Assembly (NCBI GenBank): GCA_041554435.1 | Contig: JBFFLX010000001.1 | Coordinates: forward strand, 1-64,000 | DNA length: 64,000 bases | Origin: BM524 sp041554435 | GTDB lineage: Bacteria > Bacteroidota > Bacteroidia > Bacteroidales > F082 | Direction: 5' to 3' | In this document: positions 8,807 to 17,579 of the stretch, in pieces | Numbering within the stretch: position 1 is the stretch's first letter | Layout of the letters: every line of letters begins with the position of its first letter | Made by a program: the position numbers and the translations under genes | The notes under the pieces: generated by a model | Told to the model about the DNA's origin: nothing | What the model saw: the letters and a program-made list of their open reading frames with translations, nothing else | Databases searched by the model: none

Positions 8807-9520
8807 ATGGAAACAGGACTTTATTTAATACCTACTACTTTAGGGGATTTCAACACTGCAGAAAAAGTTTTACCCGACTATAATGTTCAGTTAACACATA
8901 AAATAAACATATTCATTGTTGAGCAGCTTAGAACTGCAAGAAGGTTTTTGAAAAAGATAAAACATCCCACCGATATTGATGATATGACTTTTTTGGAACT
9001 CAATAAACATACTGATTACAATAAGGTTTCAAATTATCTTAATCCAATTAAAAATGGTGAATCTATTGGTTTGCTTTCTGAAGCCGGTACTCCATGCATA
9101 GCTGATCCGGGATCTGTTATTGTAAAACTTGCCCACGAAAAATCCATTAAAGTTTTTCCATTAATCGGGCCAAATTCCATAATTTTATCTCTTATGGCAT
9201 CTGGCTTTAATGGGCAGAATTTTAGTTTTCATGGATACCTTCCTGTGGAAAAAAACACAAGAGCAAAAAGTTTACAAAAACTGGAATCTCAATGTGGTAT
9301 AAATAATCAAACTCAAATATTTATTGAAACTCCATATAGGAATAATGCTATGTTCTCAAGCATTTTAAAAAATTGTAAAAAACAAACCATGTTATGTGTT
9401 GCTTCAAATATAAGTCTTGATAATCAATACATTAAATCCATGAGTGTTTCGCAATGGGCAAAAGAAAAAGTGGACCTCGATAAGAAGCCCACTATATTTT
9501 TATTATCTAAAGGAGATTAA
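8807..9520 (+). CDS. RsmI-like SAM-dependent methyltransferase (tetrapyrrole methylase fold)
   Basis: A 237-residue protein of the tetrapyrrole-methylase/RsmI superfamily: 'GLYLIPTTLGD' at the start, 'GLLSEAGTPCIADPGSVIVKLAH' in the middle, and 'PLIGPNSIILSLMASGFNGQNFSFHGYLP' afterwards. RsmI 2'-O-methylates C1402 of 16S rRNA. Many Bacteroidota also encode a second, shorter relative with a shifted N-terminus like this one ('TAEKVLPDYN'), so I do not name it rsmI. Cytosolic. Converges on the SlyD-like gene. Confidence 0.82.
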   Translation: METGLYLIPTTLGDFNTAEKVLPDYNVQLTHKINIFIVEQLRTARRFLKKIKHPTDIDDMTFLELNKHTDYNKVSNYLNPIKNGESIGLLSEAGTPCIADPGSVIVKLAHEKSIKVFPLIGPNSIILSLMASGFNGQNFSFHGYLPVEKNTRAKSLQKLESQCGINNQTQIFIETPYRNNAMFSSILKNCKKQTMLCVASNISLDNQYIKSMSVSQWAKEKVDLDKKPTIFLLSKGD

Positions 9521-9537
9521 GCTTAATCTACTATAAT

Positions 9538-10044
9538 TTAGTGCTGATGTCCCTCTGGTCCATGAACGTGACCATGTGAAAGTTCTTCTTCCAAGGCATC
9601 TCTAACATCCAGAATTTTTCCGGAAAAATATAAATCCTGCCCTGACAATGGATGATTAAAGTCCATAACAACGCCATCTTCTTCAATGGCAATTACTTTT
9701 CCTTCAATAACATGCCCGTCATTATTTTGCATTGGAATATATTTGCCAACCTGAACAAGTTCTGTATCCATTTCTCCATTATTCATGAAGATACTTTTAT
9801 CAAGTTTTACTATATCCTGGTCTGAGCCATCACCGTAGGCATCTTTGGACGCTAGTTCGAATCCAAATTCTTCACCTTCTGTTAATCCGTTTAAGTTGTT
9901 CTCAAATGCTGGTAGCAAGGAGCCTACACCAAATAAATGAACAAATGGTTTGTCTTCTTTAACTTCTTGAATAACTGCTCCGTCAGCATTTCCGGCTTTA
10001 AGAGTGTAAGTAAGTGTTACTACTTTATTTTTTTCAATTTTCAT
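9538..10044 (-). CDS. SlyD-like FKBP-type peptidyl-prolyl isomerase
   Basis: A 168-residue cytosolic prolyl isomerase/chaperone. The FKBP part starts 'MKIEKNKVVTLTYTLK' and contains 'GVGSLLPAFENNLNGLTEGE' and 'DAYGDG', interrupted by the insert-in-flap domain typical of SlyD. It ends with 'NHPLSGQDLYFSGKILDVRDA' and a histidine-rich tail (HGHVHGPEGHQH), which in SlyD proteins binds nickel or other metals; this tail is shorter than in E. coli. Monocistronic. Its leader holds a small hairpin and a consensus -7 box. Confidence 0.93.
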   Translation of the reverse strand: MKIEKNKVVTLTYTLKAGNADGAVIQEVKEDKPFVHLFGVGSLLPAFENNLNGLTEGEEFGFELASKDAYGDGSDQDIVKLDKSIFMNNGEMDTELVQVGKYIPMQNNDGHVIEGKVIAIEEDGVVMDFNHPLSGQDLYFSGKILDVRDALEEELSHGHVHGPEGHQH

Positions 10045-10067
10045 ATAGAATATATTATTTAAAAATG

Positions 10068-10083
10068 TTATCCCAAAGGATAA
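10068..10083 (-). promoter_or_regulatory. hairpin in the leader of the SlyD-like gene
   Basis: TTATCC and GGATAA form a six-pair stem around a CAAA loop about 25 bases upstream of the start codon. It lies between the -7 box at 10142-10149 and the ATG at 10044, so it would be in the mRNA leader. Significance unknown. Confidence 0.3.
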
Positions 10084-10141
10084 TCTTTATATAATTTCCC
10101 GTAAATATTTGTTTAAAAAAGAAATAAAAATTTACAGGCTG

Positions 10142-10149
10142 CAAAAGTA
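10142..10149 (-). promoter_or_regulatory. -7 box (TACTTTTG) of the SlyD-like gene
   Basis: Exact TAnnTTTG on the minus strand, about 97 bases upstream of the ATG; no -33 box found at the right spacing. Confidence 0.4.
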
Positions 10150-10231
10150 ATAAAAATACAGGATTAGGAAAGTTTATCAAATTCTTAATAATACTTGAAG
10201 TTTGTTAAAGAAGAATAACTATATTTGGATT

Positions 10232-11242
10232 ATGCGAAAATTTTATACAATTAGTGTTTTTTTTATATTTTTATTGCTGATTTATTCATGTAATACTTCT
10301 AAGCAAATATCTGAATCTAAAGCAGATTCAGAAAATGCGCGCAATTCAAAACTGGTTGAAACTATAAATATAATTTCTCCATCCATTATAAAGATAGATG
10401 TGTTGGGATTTTATAAAACATGGTATTTTGGGGAGGAAAAATTTATGCTCCTTGAAAAAATTGATTATAACAAAATTGATGAAGAATGTGTTTTTTCTGA
10501 AATTACTTCTGAAACAATAAGTGGCACTGCAATAGTTTTATCCTCAACTAATGAAATAAGCGGTATGATTACCTGCGCCCATGTTGTGGATTACCCTGAT
10601 ACAGTAGTTACTTACCATAACACAAATAAATCAATAGTAAGGTCTATTTCTATTAAGCAGCAGCAAAACATATATGTATCGGGCAAATCGATAGACAATA
10701 AGATTGAAATTATTGCTATGGATGAGAAAAGTGATTTGGCGTTTCTAAAGAGGACTATTTCAACCAATGAAATGATACCTCCTTCTTTTTCATTAAAAAA
10801 GGGTAAAGTTGAGAAATTGGAATGGGGATCAAAAATATATGTTCTGGGATATCCTTTGGGAAAATTTATGATAACAGAAGGGATAGTTAGTGTTAATAAA
10901 TCCACAAATAAAAGGTTTATTAGTGATGCTCTATTTAATAGAGGAATTAGTGGCAGCCCGGTATTTGGATTACAAGATGAAAGTTCAGATTATGTGTGGT
11001 TGGGAATGGCAAGTTCTGCTGCATCTCAAAGTTTTGATTACTTAGAACCAAAGGATAGCAGAGAGGGGTATCAAAACTTTAATGAAGATGTATACCAAGG
11101 AGCCATAGTTAAAAATAAGCAGTTAATAAATTATGGTGTAACTTATTCTATTTCAATTGAAGAAATAGTTACATTTGTGGCCAATAATAGGATGGCAATT
11201 AGTCGTGCCGGATTTGATGCTGATTTAATCATTTCTAAATAA
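10232..11242 (+). CDS. trypsin-like serine protease lipoprotein
   Basis: A 336-residue lipoprotein when started at the ATG at 10232 (a TTG further upstream at 10202 would spoil the signal). The signal peptide ends in LLIYSC with the lipidated cysteine C20. The rest has a chymotrypsin/DegP-like catalytic set: H117 in 'ITCAHVVD', D168 in 'DEKSDLAFLK' and S242 in 'GISGSPVFG'. There is no PDZ domain. It would sit on the outer membrane or in the periplasm; the substrate is unknown. The sugar transferase gene follows after 15 bases and may be cotranscribed. Confidence 0.8.
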   Translation: MRKFYTISVFFIFLLLIYSCNTSKQISESKADSENARNSKLVETINIISPSIIKIDVLGFYKTWYFGEEKFMLLEKIDYNKIDEECVFSEITSETISGTAIVLSSTNEISGMITCAHVVDYPDTVVTYHNTNKSIVRSISIKQQQNIYVSGKSIDNKIEIIAMDEKSDLAFLKRTISTNEMIPPSFSLKKGKVEKLEWGSKIYVLGYPLGKFMITEGIVSVNKSTNKRFISDALFNRGISGSPVFGLQDESSDYVWLGMASSAASQSFDYLEPKDSREGYQNFNEDVYQGAIVKNKQLINYGVTYSISIEEIVTFVANNRMAISRAGFDADLIISK

Positions 11243-11257
11243 ATACTAGAATAAAGA

Positions 11258-12064
11258 GTGACTAAAAAATATAAAAAAGAGGCAGGATCTTTTGAGGAAT
11301 TTAGAATTAGGCGAGGCAAAAGAATATTCGATATTGGATTCTCCTTATTAGCCATAATTTTCTTTTTACCAATAATGCTCATCATTGCCTTATTAATAAA
11401 ACTGGAGAGCAAGGGCCCCGTATTTTATATAAGTAAACGTATAGGAACTGGTTACGACATATTTAACTTCTATAAGTTTAGATCCATGAGGCTGGGAGCT
11501 GATATGGAACGCGCCAAATTATCTAAAATGAACGAATATCTTATTAGTTATAAAGACAAAACGGATTTGTTCAAAAATATAGAAGAATGCCCCGATTGTG
11601 CTATGGTTGAAGGAACTTGTTCCCCGCTGCTTTATATAGATGGTGTAGAAATTTGTGAGAATCTCTACTTAAAAAAGAAGAGAGAGGTTTTACTTAAGAA
11701 TACTTTCTTTAAGGTTAAAAACGACCCCAGAGTAACTAAGGTAGGCAAGTTTATAAGAGCAACTAATTTGGATGAATTACCTCAGTTTTTCAATGTTCTC
11801 AAAGGAGATATGTCGATAGTTGGTAATAGGCCATTACCTATTTACGAAGCAGAAAAACTTACAACCGATGAGTGGGCTTATAGATTTTTAGCTCCGGCAG
11901 GAATTACTGGCTTATGGCAGATAAGCAAAGGCGGATTTAGTCATGCAGAGGAAAGAATACGGATGGACAACCGCTACTCTCTTGTTTCAAGCCCTCTTGC
12001 CGATTTAAAGATTATACTTAAAACTATTCCAACAATATTTTATTTTCATCGCAACCCATATTAG
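11258..12064 (+). CDS. sugar transferase (undecaprenyl-phosphate glycosyl-1-phosphate transferase family) with Cys-rich insert
   Basis: A 268-residue member of the bacterial sugar transferase family (WcaJ/PglC type), which moves a sugar-1-phosphate from a nucleotide sugar to undecaprenyl phosphate. Seen here: membrane hairpin 'IFDIGFSLLAIIFFLPIMLIIAL' region (22-46), 'KGPVFYISKRIG', 'FYKFRSM' (71-77), then 'RATNLDELPQFFNVLKGDMSIVG' and 'PAGITGLWQ'. Between 'FRSM' and 'KNDPRVTK' lies an insert of about 65 residues with four cysteines (C111, C114, C121, C133), absent from standard members and suggesting bound metal. Starts at GTG. No other polysaccharide genes are nearby. Its last four bases overlap the converging M48 gene. 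Confidence 0.85.
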   Translation: MTKKYKKEAGSFEEFRIRRGKRIFDIGFSLLAIIFFLPIMLIIALLIKLESKGPVFYISKRIGTGYDIFNFYKFRSMRLGADMERAKLSKMNEYLISYKDKTDLFKNIEECPDCAMVEGTCSPLLYIDGVEICENLYLKKKREVLLKNTFFKVKNDPRVTKVGKFIRATNLDELPQFFNVLKGDMSIVGNRPLPIYEAEKLTTDEWAYRFLAPAGITGLWQISKGGFSHAEERIRMDNRYSLVSSPLADLKIILKTIPTIFYFHRNPY

Positions 12065-13296
12065 TGCTTCTTTTTTATTGCTGCGATACGCTGCAGAAGA
12101 GTGGGGTGGGAGTAATGAAAGAAAACATACAATTTGTGCGGTGTAAGGTTACTCAAATTGTTTACCGATAATTTTTTAAGAGAATTTATCAGATATTCCC
12201 CAAATCCATATTCGTTAGCAAATTCATCAGCCTCAAATTCATTCGACCGGGAAAGTTTATTGGTAGAAATCCCTATTAAAAATGAAATTGGAGAGTATAA
12301 AAGCCCAAATGCTATAATTCCCATATAAAAACTCGGTTCGATAGCCCCAATGGATTTTGATACTTCCGGATATTCGAGAGCTATAGATAATAGAAAGAGC
12401 ATTGCAGCACTTTGGAAAATTGAAATTGCCAAGCCTTTGTATATGTGCTTCTTTTTATAATGGCCAATTTCATGAGCAAGTACAGCAACTATCTCATCAT
12501 CTGTTAAATCATTGATTAATGTGTCGAACAATACTATCATTTTTTTTGGGCCAAAACCCGAAAAATATGCATTAGCTTTCGTACTTCTTTTACTGCCATC
12601 TATGGTGTAAATATTTTTTAATTTGAAATTACACTTATATGCGAAATCACTAATCTTTTGTTTTAAACTACCATCTTCCAAAGGCATTAATTTGTTAAAA
12701 AGCGGAACTATTAAACTCGAATAAAACATAGCCATGAAAATCATAAAAGCAGTTAAACCACCCAAAACAACAGGAACAAAAAGATTGTTTAACGACAACC
12801 ATGCCCATAAAATAAAACTCATTAAAGCACCACCAATAAGCACTGATACTAACCATGATTTTAATTTATCTCCAATAAACGTTTTAGGAGTGGTTTTGTT
12901 AAAGCCGTATTTTTCTTCAATAACAAAAGTAGAATATATTTGAAAGGGCAAAGTAATTAAATCAAATGACAAACCTATTATTCCAAAAAACGCAAGTGTC
13001 CTAAGGTATTCATTATCAGTAATATCTCTCACTAAGCCATCGATAAATGTAAAGCCACCAAAAAACAGCATTCCCAGAATTATTAATAAACTAAAAATAC
13101 TGCTTACAAGAGAGAACTTAGAGGTCTCCTTTTCGTAGAGTTGCGACTTTTTGTATTTATCTTCTTCATAAATACCATTTAACTCTTTAGGTAATTCTTC
13201 TTTTAAACTTTTAATATTGAGGTAGTCGAGATATTTTTCAAAAATAAAATCGAATATAATTATGCCAATAATAAGCCAAAACAATATGGTTTCCAT
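12061..13296 (-). CDS. M48 family membrane metalloprotease (Ste24/CAAX prenyl protease-like)
   Basis: A 411-residue integral membrane zinc protease with the Ste24 N-terminal region. Several helices occupy residues 1-20, 62-90, 100-125, 148-195 and 285-345. The zinc motif is HEIGH (H275, E276, H279) and the third ligand is the glutamate of 'NEFEADEFA' (about 350). Eukaryotic Ste24 cleaves prenylated proteins; bacterial relatives act in membrane-protein quality control. The adjacent small-GTPase system (26 kb) has no prenylation motif, so no link is implied. It follows the VWA gene after 27 bases on the same strand. Confidence 0.9.
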   Translation of the reverse strand: METILFWLIIGIIIFDFIFEKYLDYLNIKSLKEELPKELNGIYEEDKYKKSQLYEKETSKFSLVSSIFSLLIILGMLFFGGFTFIDGLVRDITDNEYLRTLAFFGIIGLSFDLITLPFQIYSTFVIEEKYGFNKTTPKTFIGDKLKSWLVSVLIGGALMSFILWAWLSLNNLFVPVVLGGLTAFMIFMAMFYSSLIVPLFNKLMPLEDGSLKQKISDFAYKCNFKLKNIYTIDGSKRSTKANAYFSGFGPKKMIVLFDTLINDLTDDEIVAVLAHEIGHYKKKHIYKGLAISIFQSAAMLFLLSIALEYPEVSKSIGAIEPSFYMGIIAFGLLYSPISFLIGISTNKLSRSNEFEADEFANEYGFGEYLINSLKKLSVNNLSNLTPHKLYVFFHYSHPTLLQRIAAIKKKH

Positions 13297-13323
13297 TTCA
13301 AATATTATTTAGTTATTTTAGAA

Positions 13324-15405
13324 TTAATACGAACCCATATATTTTCTGATAAACCATTCAGAAATTAAGAGTATTAAAATTGTTGCAAGCAAAGCAAACA
13401 AATTATTTAAGCCTTTGTAAGTATTTGAATAACTTACTCTTTTGCTTGAATTAATATTATTCAAATAAACGTTAACACTATCATAATTACTAAGTTCAAC
13501 AAAATGTCCCTGGCTTCTTGCAGATAGTTTGTAAAGTTGGCTAAAGTTGGCTTTTAATTGCTGAAATTCTTTTTTATTTTTTGTTACCAGAAATGCTCCC
13601 TTATCAGAGAATATTTCCTCTTTATACTTAGTTGTGGCATTGAATTTATAACTTCCTGGTTCTAAGTTTTGTATATCCAACTTGTAAATGCCATTGTCGG
13701 GTGTGTATATAAAGTCGAATTTCTCATTTTTCTCATTTGTAAGTTGCAGATTTATTTCAGCATCTTCTATGGGCTCAAATGATTTATTGTAGAATTCAGC
13801 TTGTAGGCTAATTTTACCGGGTATGTAGTATTCACCACTACTATGAACCCTTAACCTTCTCTTATCTTGTTTTACACTAAGGAATTGAACAATTTTTCCC
13901 ACAATATTATCGAAATCTGAAAACTCTTTCTTTTCAATATATACATGATTTCTCCACTTCCAAATACCGGTACCCATAATTAATGCCTTCTTTATGCCTT
14001 CGTCCTCAATAAAATATATTAGTGGAAAGTTCGATTTAATATCATTGATTTTCTGCCATGCTAACACCTTCGAATTATCGATTCCAGAAAAATTTAAAAG
14101 GGGAATTTGCAGAGGGGGAAGCCTTTCAATTAATTCTTTATCAATATTATCAATCTTGAAATAAGAAAAATTTGTATTTATAGAAGCAGTGCTGTTATCG
14201 TAATTTCTCAATCCGGAACTTATTCCGGAATTCTGGAAATAATATCTCAAAGTATTTATATCAGTTTGCTTCCCAACTATGCCAAGGATTGCTAGTTTAT
14301 GGGTTTTGGCTTCCTTTATAATTTTTGGAATTTTATAGTTGACAGAGGGTAATTGATGTAAAATTAACAAGTTATAATTTTCTAAATTTTCTATTTTATT
14401 ATAGGCAAATTTTATCTCCACACTATAATTTTTAAAACTTTCCAGCGATTGCTTCAGGGCTGATAAATCAGGATGGGGAGAGTTTGCTATAATCAGTATC
14501 TTTTGTTTCGAATCGATAATATCAATGTAAATATCCGATTCATTGTTCTTGGTGTTGTTTTCTTCAATTTCGCTTTCAAGTTCAAATCTCAAATGCATTT
14601 TACCTGCCTCTTTTGTGATAAATGAGAATGGAATAGTTTTGTTAAATGCCTGATTAGTAATGTCTATGCTTTTGCTTTCGATAAATTTGCCTTGCTGATA
14701 GGTTTTAAGTTTTACTTTTTCGTTTTTCATGCCGAAGGCGGAAAAATTAAATTCAACGGCAATATTTTCATTTAAATAGTTAATACTATTATAGCTTATG
14801 TCGTTAATTTTTAAGTCGGCTAAACTGGAAGTGTCTCCAACTCCAACAGTAAATATTTTATAAGTACTACCAATATTTATGTCTCCGGGTCTTCTGCCCT
14901 TATTATAAATGCCGTCTCCAATTAAAACCAGTCCTTCTACTTCAGTAGATGAATAGTGTTTGTCGATATAGTTAAGTAGTTGAGAGTAATCTGAATAGCT
15001 GTCTGTAAAATCCGGGTTTTGAAATTTTATTTCTTCTCCAAAAGAAATGTTTTCAATGTCGAAATCATTTTCGAATTCACTAACTGTTTTATTAATATTA
15101 TCACTTAACTTTTTGTTTATATTGATGGAATCTTTTGAAGCCATCATTGACATAGAATTATCCACAGCAATAATTAGTTTGGGTTTTTGTATTTTCTTTT
15201 GAGTTGTTTTTACGAAAGGTTTTAGTAGCAATAAGCATATCAAGCCAACCGACAGAAATCGGAAGAAGAATAAGAGATAATTGTAAAATTTGCTGAGTTT
15301 GTTCTTTTTGTTATTCCAATACAAAATTCCAGCATAGATTAGGCCAATTAATACTGGAAATATTAAGGCCCACATCGGATAATCTATGCTAAATTGACTA
15401 ATCAT
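13324..15405 (-). CDS. VWA-domain membrane protein
   Basis: A 693-residue protein with two N-terminal helices (about 12-30 and 45-65) and a C-terminal helix (about 668-688), enclosing a large periplasmic or surface region. Residues about 75-200 look like a von Willebrand A domain: 'LIIAVDNSMSM' gives the DxSxS metal site (D82, S84, S86) and 'VEGLVLIGDGIYNKG' the next strand. The middle has a glutamine-amidotransferase-like alpha/beta stretch ('NYNLLILHQLPS'), and residues about 535-620 an Ig-like fold. The layout matches the Bacteroidota BatA/'VWA domain-containing' group of unknown function. fabG lies upstream but a terminator separates them. Confidence 0.78.
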   Translation of the reverse strand: MISQFSIDYPMWALIFPVLIGLIYAGILYWNNKKNKLSKFYNYLLFFFRFLSVGLICLLLLKPFVKTTQKKIQKPKLIIAVDNSMSMMASKDSININKKLSDNINKTVSEFENDFDIENISFGEEIKFQNPDFTDSYSDYSQLLNYIDKHYSSTEVEGLVLIGDGIYNKGRRPGDINIGSTYKIFTVGVGDTSSLADLKINDISYNSINYLNENIAVEFNFSAFGMKNEKVKLKTYQQGKFIESKSIDITNQAFNKTIPFSFITKEAGKMHLRFELESEIEENNTKNNESDIYIDIIDSKQKILIIANSPHPDLSALKQSLESFKNYSVEIKFAYNKIENLENYNLLILHQLPSVNYKIPKIIKEAKTHKLAILGIVGKQTDINTLRYYFQNSGISSGLRNYDNSTASINTNFSYFKIDNIDKELIERLPPLQIPLLNFSGIDNSKVLAWQKINDIKSNFPLIYFIEDEGIKKALIMGTGIWKWRNHVYIEKKEFSDFDNIVGKIVQFLSVKQDKRRLRVHSSGEYYIPGKISLQAEFYNKSFEPIEDAEINLQLTNEKNEKFDFIYTPDNGIYKLDIQNLEPGSYKFNATTKYKEEIFSDKGAFLVTKNKKEFQQLKANFSQLYKLSARSQGHFVELSNYDSVNVYLNNINSSKRVSYSNTYKGLNNLFALLATILILLISEWFIRKYMGSY

Positions 15406-15421
15406 ATTCTAAGTTTAGGAA

Positions 15422-15457
15422 TAAAACAAAAAGCAGACCTTAATAGTTAAGATCTGC
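15422..15457 (-). terminator. rho-independent terminator downstream of fabG
   Basis: On the minus strand GCAGATCTTAA-CTA-TTAAGGTCTGC forms an 11-pair stem (one G-T pair) with a three-base loop, followed by TTTTTGTTTTATT. It lies 27 bases after the fabG stop and before the VWA gene start. Confidence 0.85.
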
Positions 15458-15483
15458 AATTAAATTTAAATTTTGTTTAAATA

Positions 15484-16230
15484 TTATGTGTCCATACCTC
15501 CGCAAACATTAATTACCTGTCCTGATACATAGGATGATAAATCGGAAGCGAGGAATGTTGCTACACTAGCTACGTCCTCAGGTTTTCCGGAACGACGAAG
15601 AGGGATAGTTTTTATCCATGCTTCTCTAACATCTTCCTTAAGTTTATGAGTCATTTCTGTTTCGATAAATCCGGGTGCTATTGCATTGCAACGAATATTA
15701 CGTGATCCCAATTCCTGAGCAATGGATTTTGTAAAGCCAATCATTCCAGCTTTTGAAGCAGAATAATTTGATTGCCCTGCATTTCCGCTAACTCCAACTA
15801 CCGAACTCATATTTATGATTGTTCCAAATCTTTGTTTCATCATTGGTTTTTGCACGGCTTTTGTAAGATTAAAAACCGATTTAAGGTTAACTGTTAAAAC
15901 CATATCCCAGTCTTTTTCCTGCATACGCATCAAGAGGTTGTCACGAGTAATACCTGCATTATTAACAAGTATGTCTATTTTTTCAAAATCTGTTATAACA
16001 TCTTGTACGAGTTTTTCACTATCTTCAAAAGAAGCAGCATTGGATGCATATCCTTTTGCTTTGATATTTAATGAGTTAAGTTCTTGTTCGGTCTCTTTCA
16101 TGAACTCGTCATAATTTAGGTCGGTAAAAGCAATATTTGCTCCTTCTTCAGCAAATTTCATTGCTATTGCTTTGCCGATACCTCTGGCAGCACCTGTAAT
16201 TAATGCAGTTTTACCATCAAGTAATTTCAT
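15484..16230 (-). CDS. fabG: 3-oxoacyl-[ACP] reductase FabG
   Basis: Short-chain dehydrogenase that reduces 3-oxoacyl-ACP with NADPH in fatty-acid elongation. The start at ATG 16230 gives 248 residues, the usual FabG length; a TTG at 16239 would only add three residues. It carries the TGAARGIG cofactor loop (12-19), 'LVNNAGITRD', the catalytic S-Y-K set in 'MSSVVGVSGNAGQSNYSASKAG' split over residues about 138-161, and the C-terminal 'SYVSGQVINVCGGMDT' typical of FabG. Monocistronic with its own terminator and a consensus -7 box at 16310-16317. fabI is elsewhere in the window (39.1 kb). Confidence 0.95.
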   Translation of the reverse strand: MKLLDGKTALITGAARGIGKAIAMKFAEEGANIAFTDLNYDEFMKETEQELNSLNIKAKGYASNAASFEDSEKLVQDVITDFEKIDILVNNAGITRDNLLMRMQEKDWDMVLTVNLKSVFNLTKAVQKPMMKQRFGTIINMSSVVGVSGNAGQSNYSASKAGMIGFTKSIAQELGSRNIRCNAIAPGFIETEMTHKLKEDVREAWIKTIPLRRSGKPEDVASVATFLASDLSSYVSGQVINVCGGMDT

Positions 16231-16309
16231 CTGTTTCAATATATTTATTAATAAATCGCTTTTTTAATTTTCTATTTCTACAATAAAATAATCTAAATTT
16301 TAGAAGCGT

Positions 16310-16317
16310 CAAATATA
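16310..16317 (-). promoter_or_regulatory. -7 box (TATATTTG) upstream of fabG
   Basis: Exact TAnnTTTG match on the minus strand; leader of about 70 bases to the ATG at 16230. Confidence 0.4.
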
Positions 16318-16406
16318 GTTTAAAAATTTCTACTTAGAATTTGACTATTTATTAAATAAGCATAAAGTAATAATAGTATAACAATGATACAATGTTGTAG
16401 GATCGT

Positions 16407-17579
16407 TTAGTTCATGCTATTTAAGGGGAACTTCATTCTAATTACAGCTCCTGCATCATCACTATTTAGGGCTTCTATACTGCCATTATGCATATCTATT
16501 ATCAACTTAACTGCGGCAAGAGAAAGTCCTGATCCTTCAATGTGTGATACATCTCCGGCACCAAAGAGTTCAAAAATTCTATTCAAAGCCAAAGGGGAAA
16601 AACCAGGTCCATAATCTTGAATTTCAACACTAAGGTGTTGTTCATTACGTTTTACATTAATATCAATGGGTGAATTTTTACCTGAATATTTATATGAGTT
16701 TTCAAGTATAAGTATAATGCTCTGTCGTATAAGGTCTGAATCAGCGAAAATTAAGGGTTTTTCATCGTTTGAATAATAATTAATGTCAATATCAGCATTG
16801 TTTTCTTTTAAGAATTTCTTTATGGCCGATTGAATTAGGTGATTAACCGATACTGAAAGGAAATCGGGTTGATATTTTTTTATTTTTAAACTGGTTATAA
16901 GGAGAGCCATATCGGAAAATTGCACTAGTCTTTCTGATACTTTTTTGAGGTGTTCGATATATTCGTTCTGACTAGTATCTACTTCAGTTTCGCCTAATAG
17001 GTTTGCCAATCCGATTATACCATTTAAAGGTGTCCTTAATTCGTGACTAATTATTGAAAGAAAGTCGCTCTTTGTTTTATCCAGTTTCTCAAGTAGTGAG
17101 TTGGCTTGTTGTAATTGCTTTGTTCTTTCCCTGACTTTATTTTCCAACTCAATATTATTTTTTTCTAATTGTAGTTTTTGATCCTGTAGTTGTATTTGTG
17201 TCTTAACACGGGCAATTAATTCTGAAGAATTAAAAGGCTTTGTTATATAGTCCTGTCCACCGGTTTCGAATCCTTTAACAATACTTTCCATATCAGCCTT
17301 TGCTGTTAAAAAAATTACAGGAACAGAAGCGGTTTGTTCACTCTTTTTGAGATGTTTGCATACTTCATAGCCATCCATTTCAGGCATCATAATATCGAGC
17401 AATATCAAGTCGAAATTTTGTGTATTAGTAATCTTTAATGCCTGTCGGCCATTTTGAGCATATGCTATTTGATAACCATTGCTAGAAAGTATATTTCCCA
17501 GGATTTGGATGTTTCTAGCAACATCATCAACAATAAGTATTTTTTTCTTTTCTCCTACTTCAGGTCTGCTATTAGTCAT
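16407..17579 (-). CDS. response regulator-histidine kinase hybrid (REC-HisKA-HATPase)
   Basis: A 390-residue soluble protein. Residues 12-130 form a receiver domain: acidic pocket D18/D19, phospho-acceptor D62 in 'LILLDIMMPEMDG' and K114 in 'ITKPFN'. A coiled coil follows (130-170), then a dimerisation domain with H179 in 'SIISHELRTPLNG'. The ATPase domain has the N box (N294 in 'LENSYKY'), the 'DYGPGF' box (322-327) and 'GSGLSLA' (349-355). There is no DNA-binding output. It is the last gene of a three-kinase operon; its ATG lies eight bases inside the end of the preceding kinase gene, so translation is coupled. It may receive phosphate from that kinase. Confidence 0.93.
   Translation of the reverse strand: MTNSRPEVGEKKKILIVDDVARNIQILGNILSSNGYQIAYAQNGRQALKITNTQNFDLILLDIMMPEMDGYEVCKHLKKSEQTASVPVIFLTAKADMESIVKGFETGGQDYITKPFNSSELIARVKTQIQLQDQKLQLEKNNIELENKVRERTKQLQQANSLLEKLDKTKSDFLSIISHELRTPLNGIIGLANLLGETEVDTSQNEYIEHLKKVSERLVQFSDMALLITSLKIKKYQPDFLSVSVNHLIQSAIKKFLKENNADIDINYYSNDEKPLIFADSDLIRQSIILILENSYKYSGKNSPIDINVKRNEQHLSVEIQDYGPGFSPLALNRIFELFGAGDVSHIEGSGLSLAAVKLIIDMHNGSIEALNSDDAGAVIRMKFPLNSMN

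Noticed and set aside
10220..10227. Exact -7 box TATATTTG just before the trypsin-like lipoprotein gene
   Set aside because: It is only four bases from the ATG at 10232 and the nearby TTTG is 15 bases away, too close for the usual 19-21 spacing; a transcript from it would start inside the gene.
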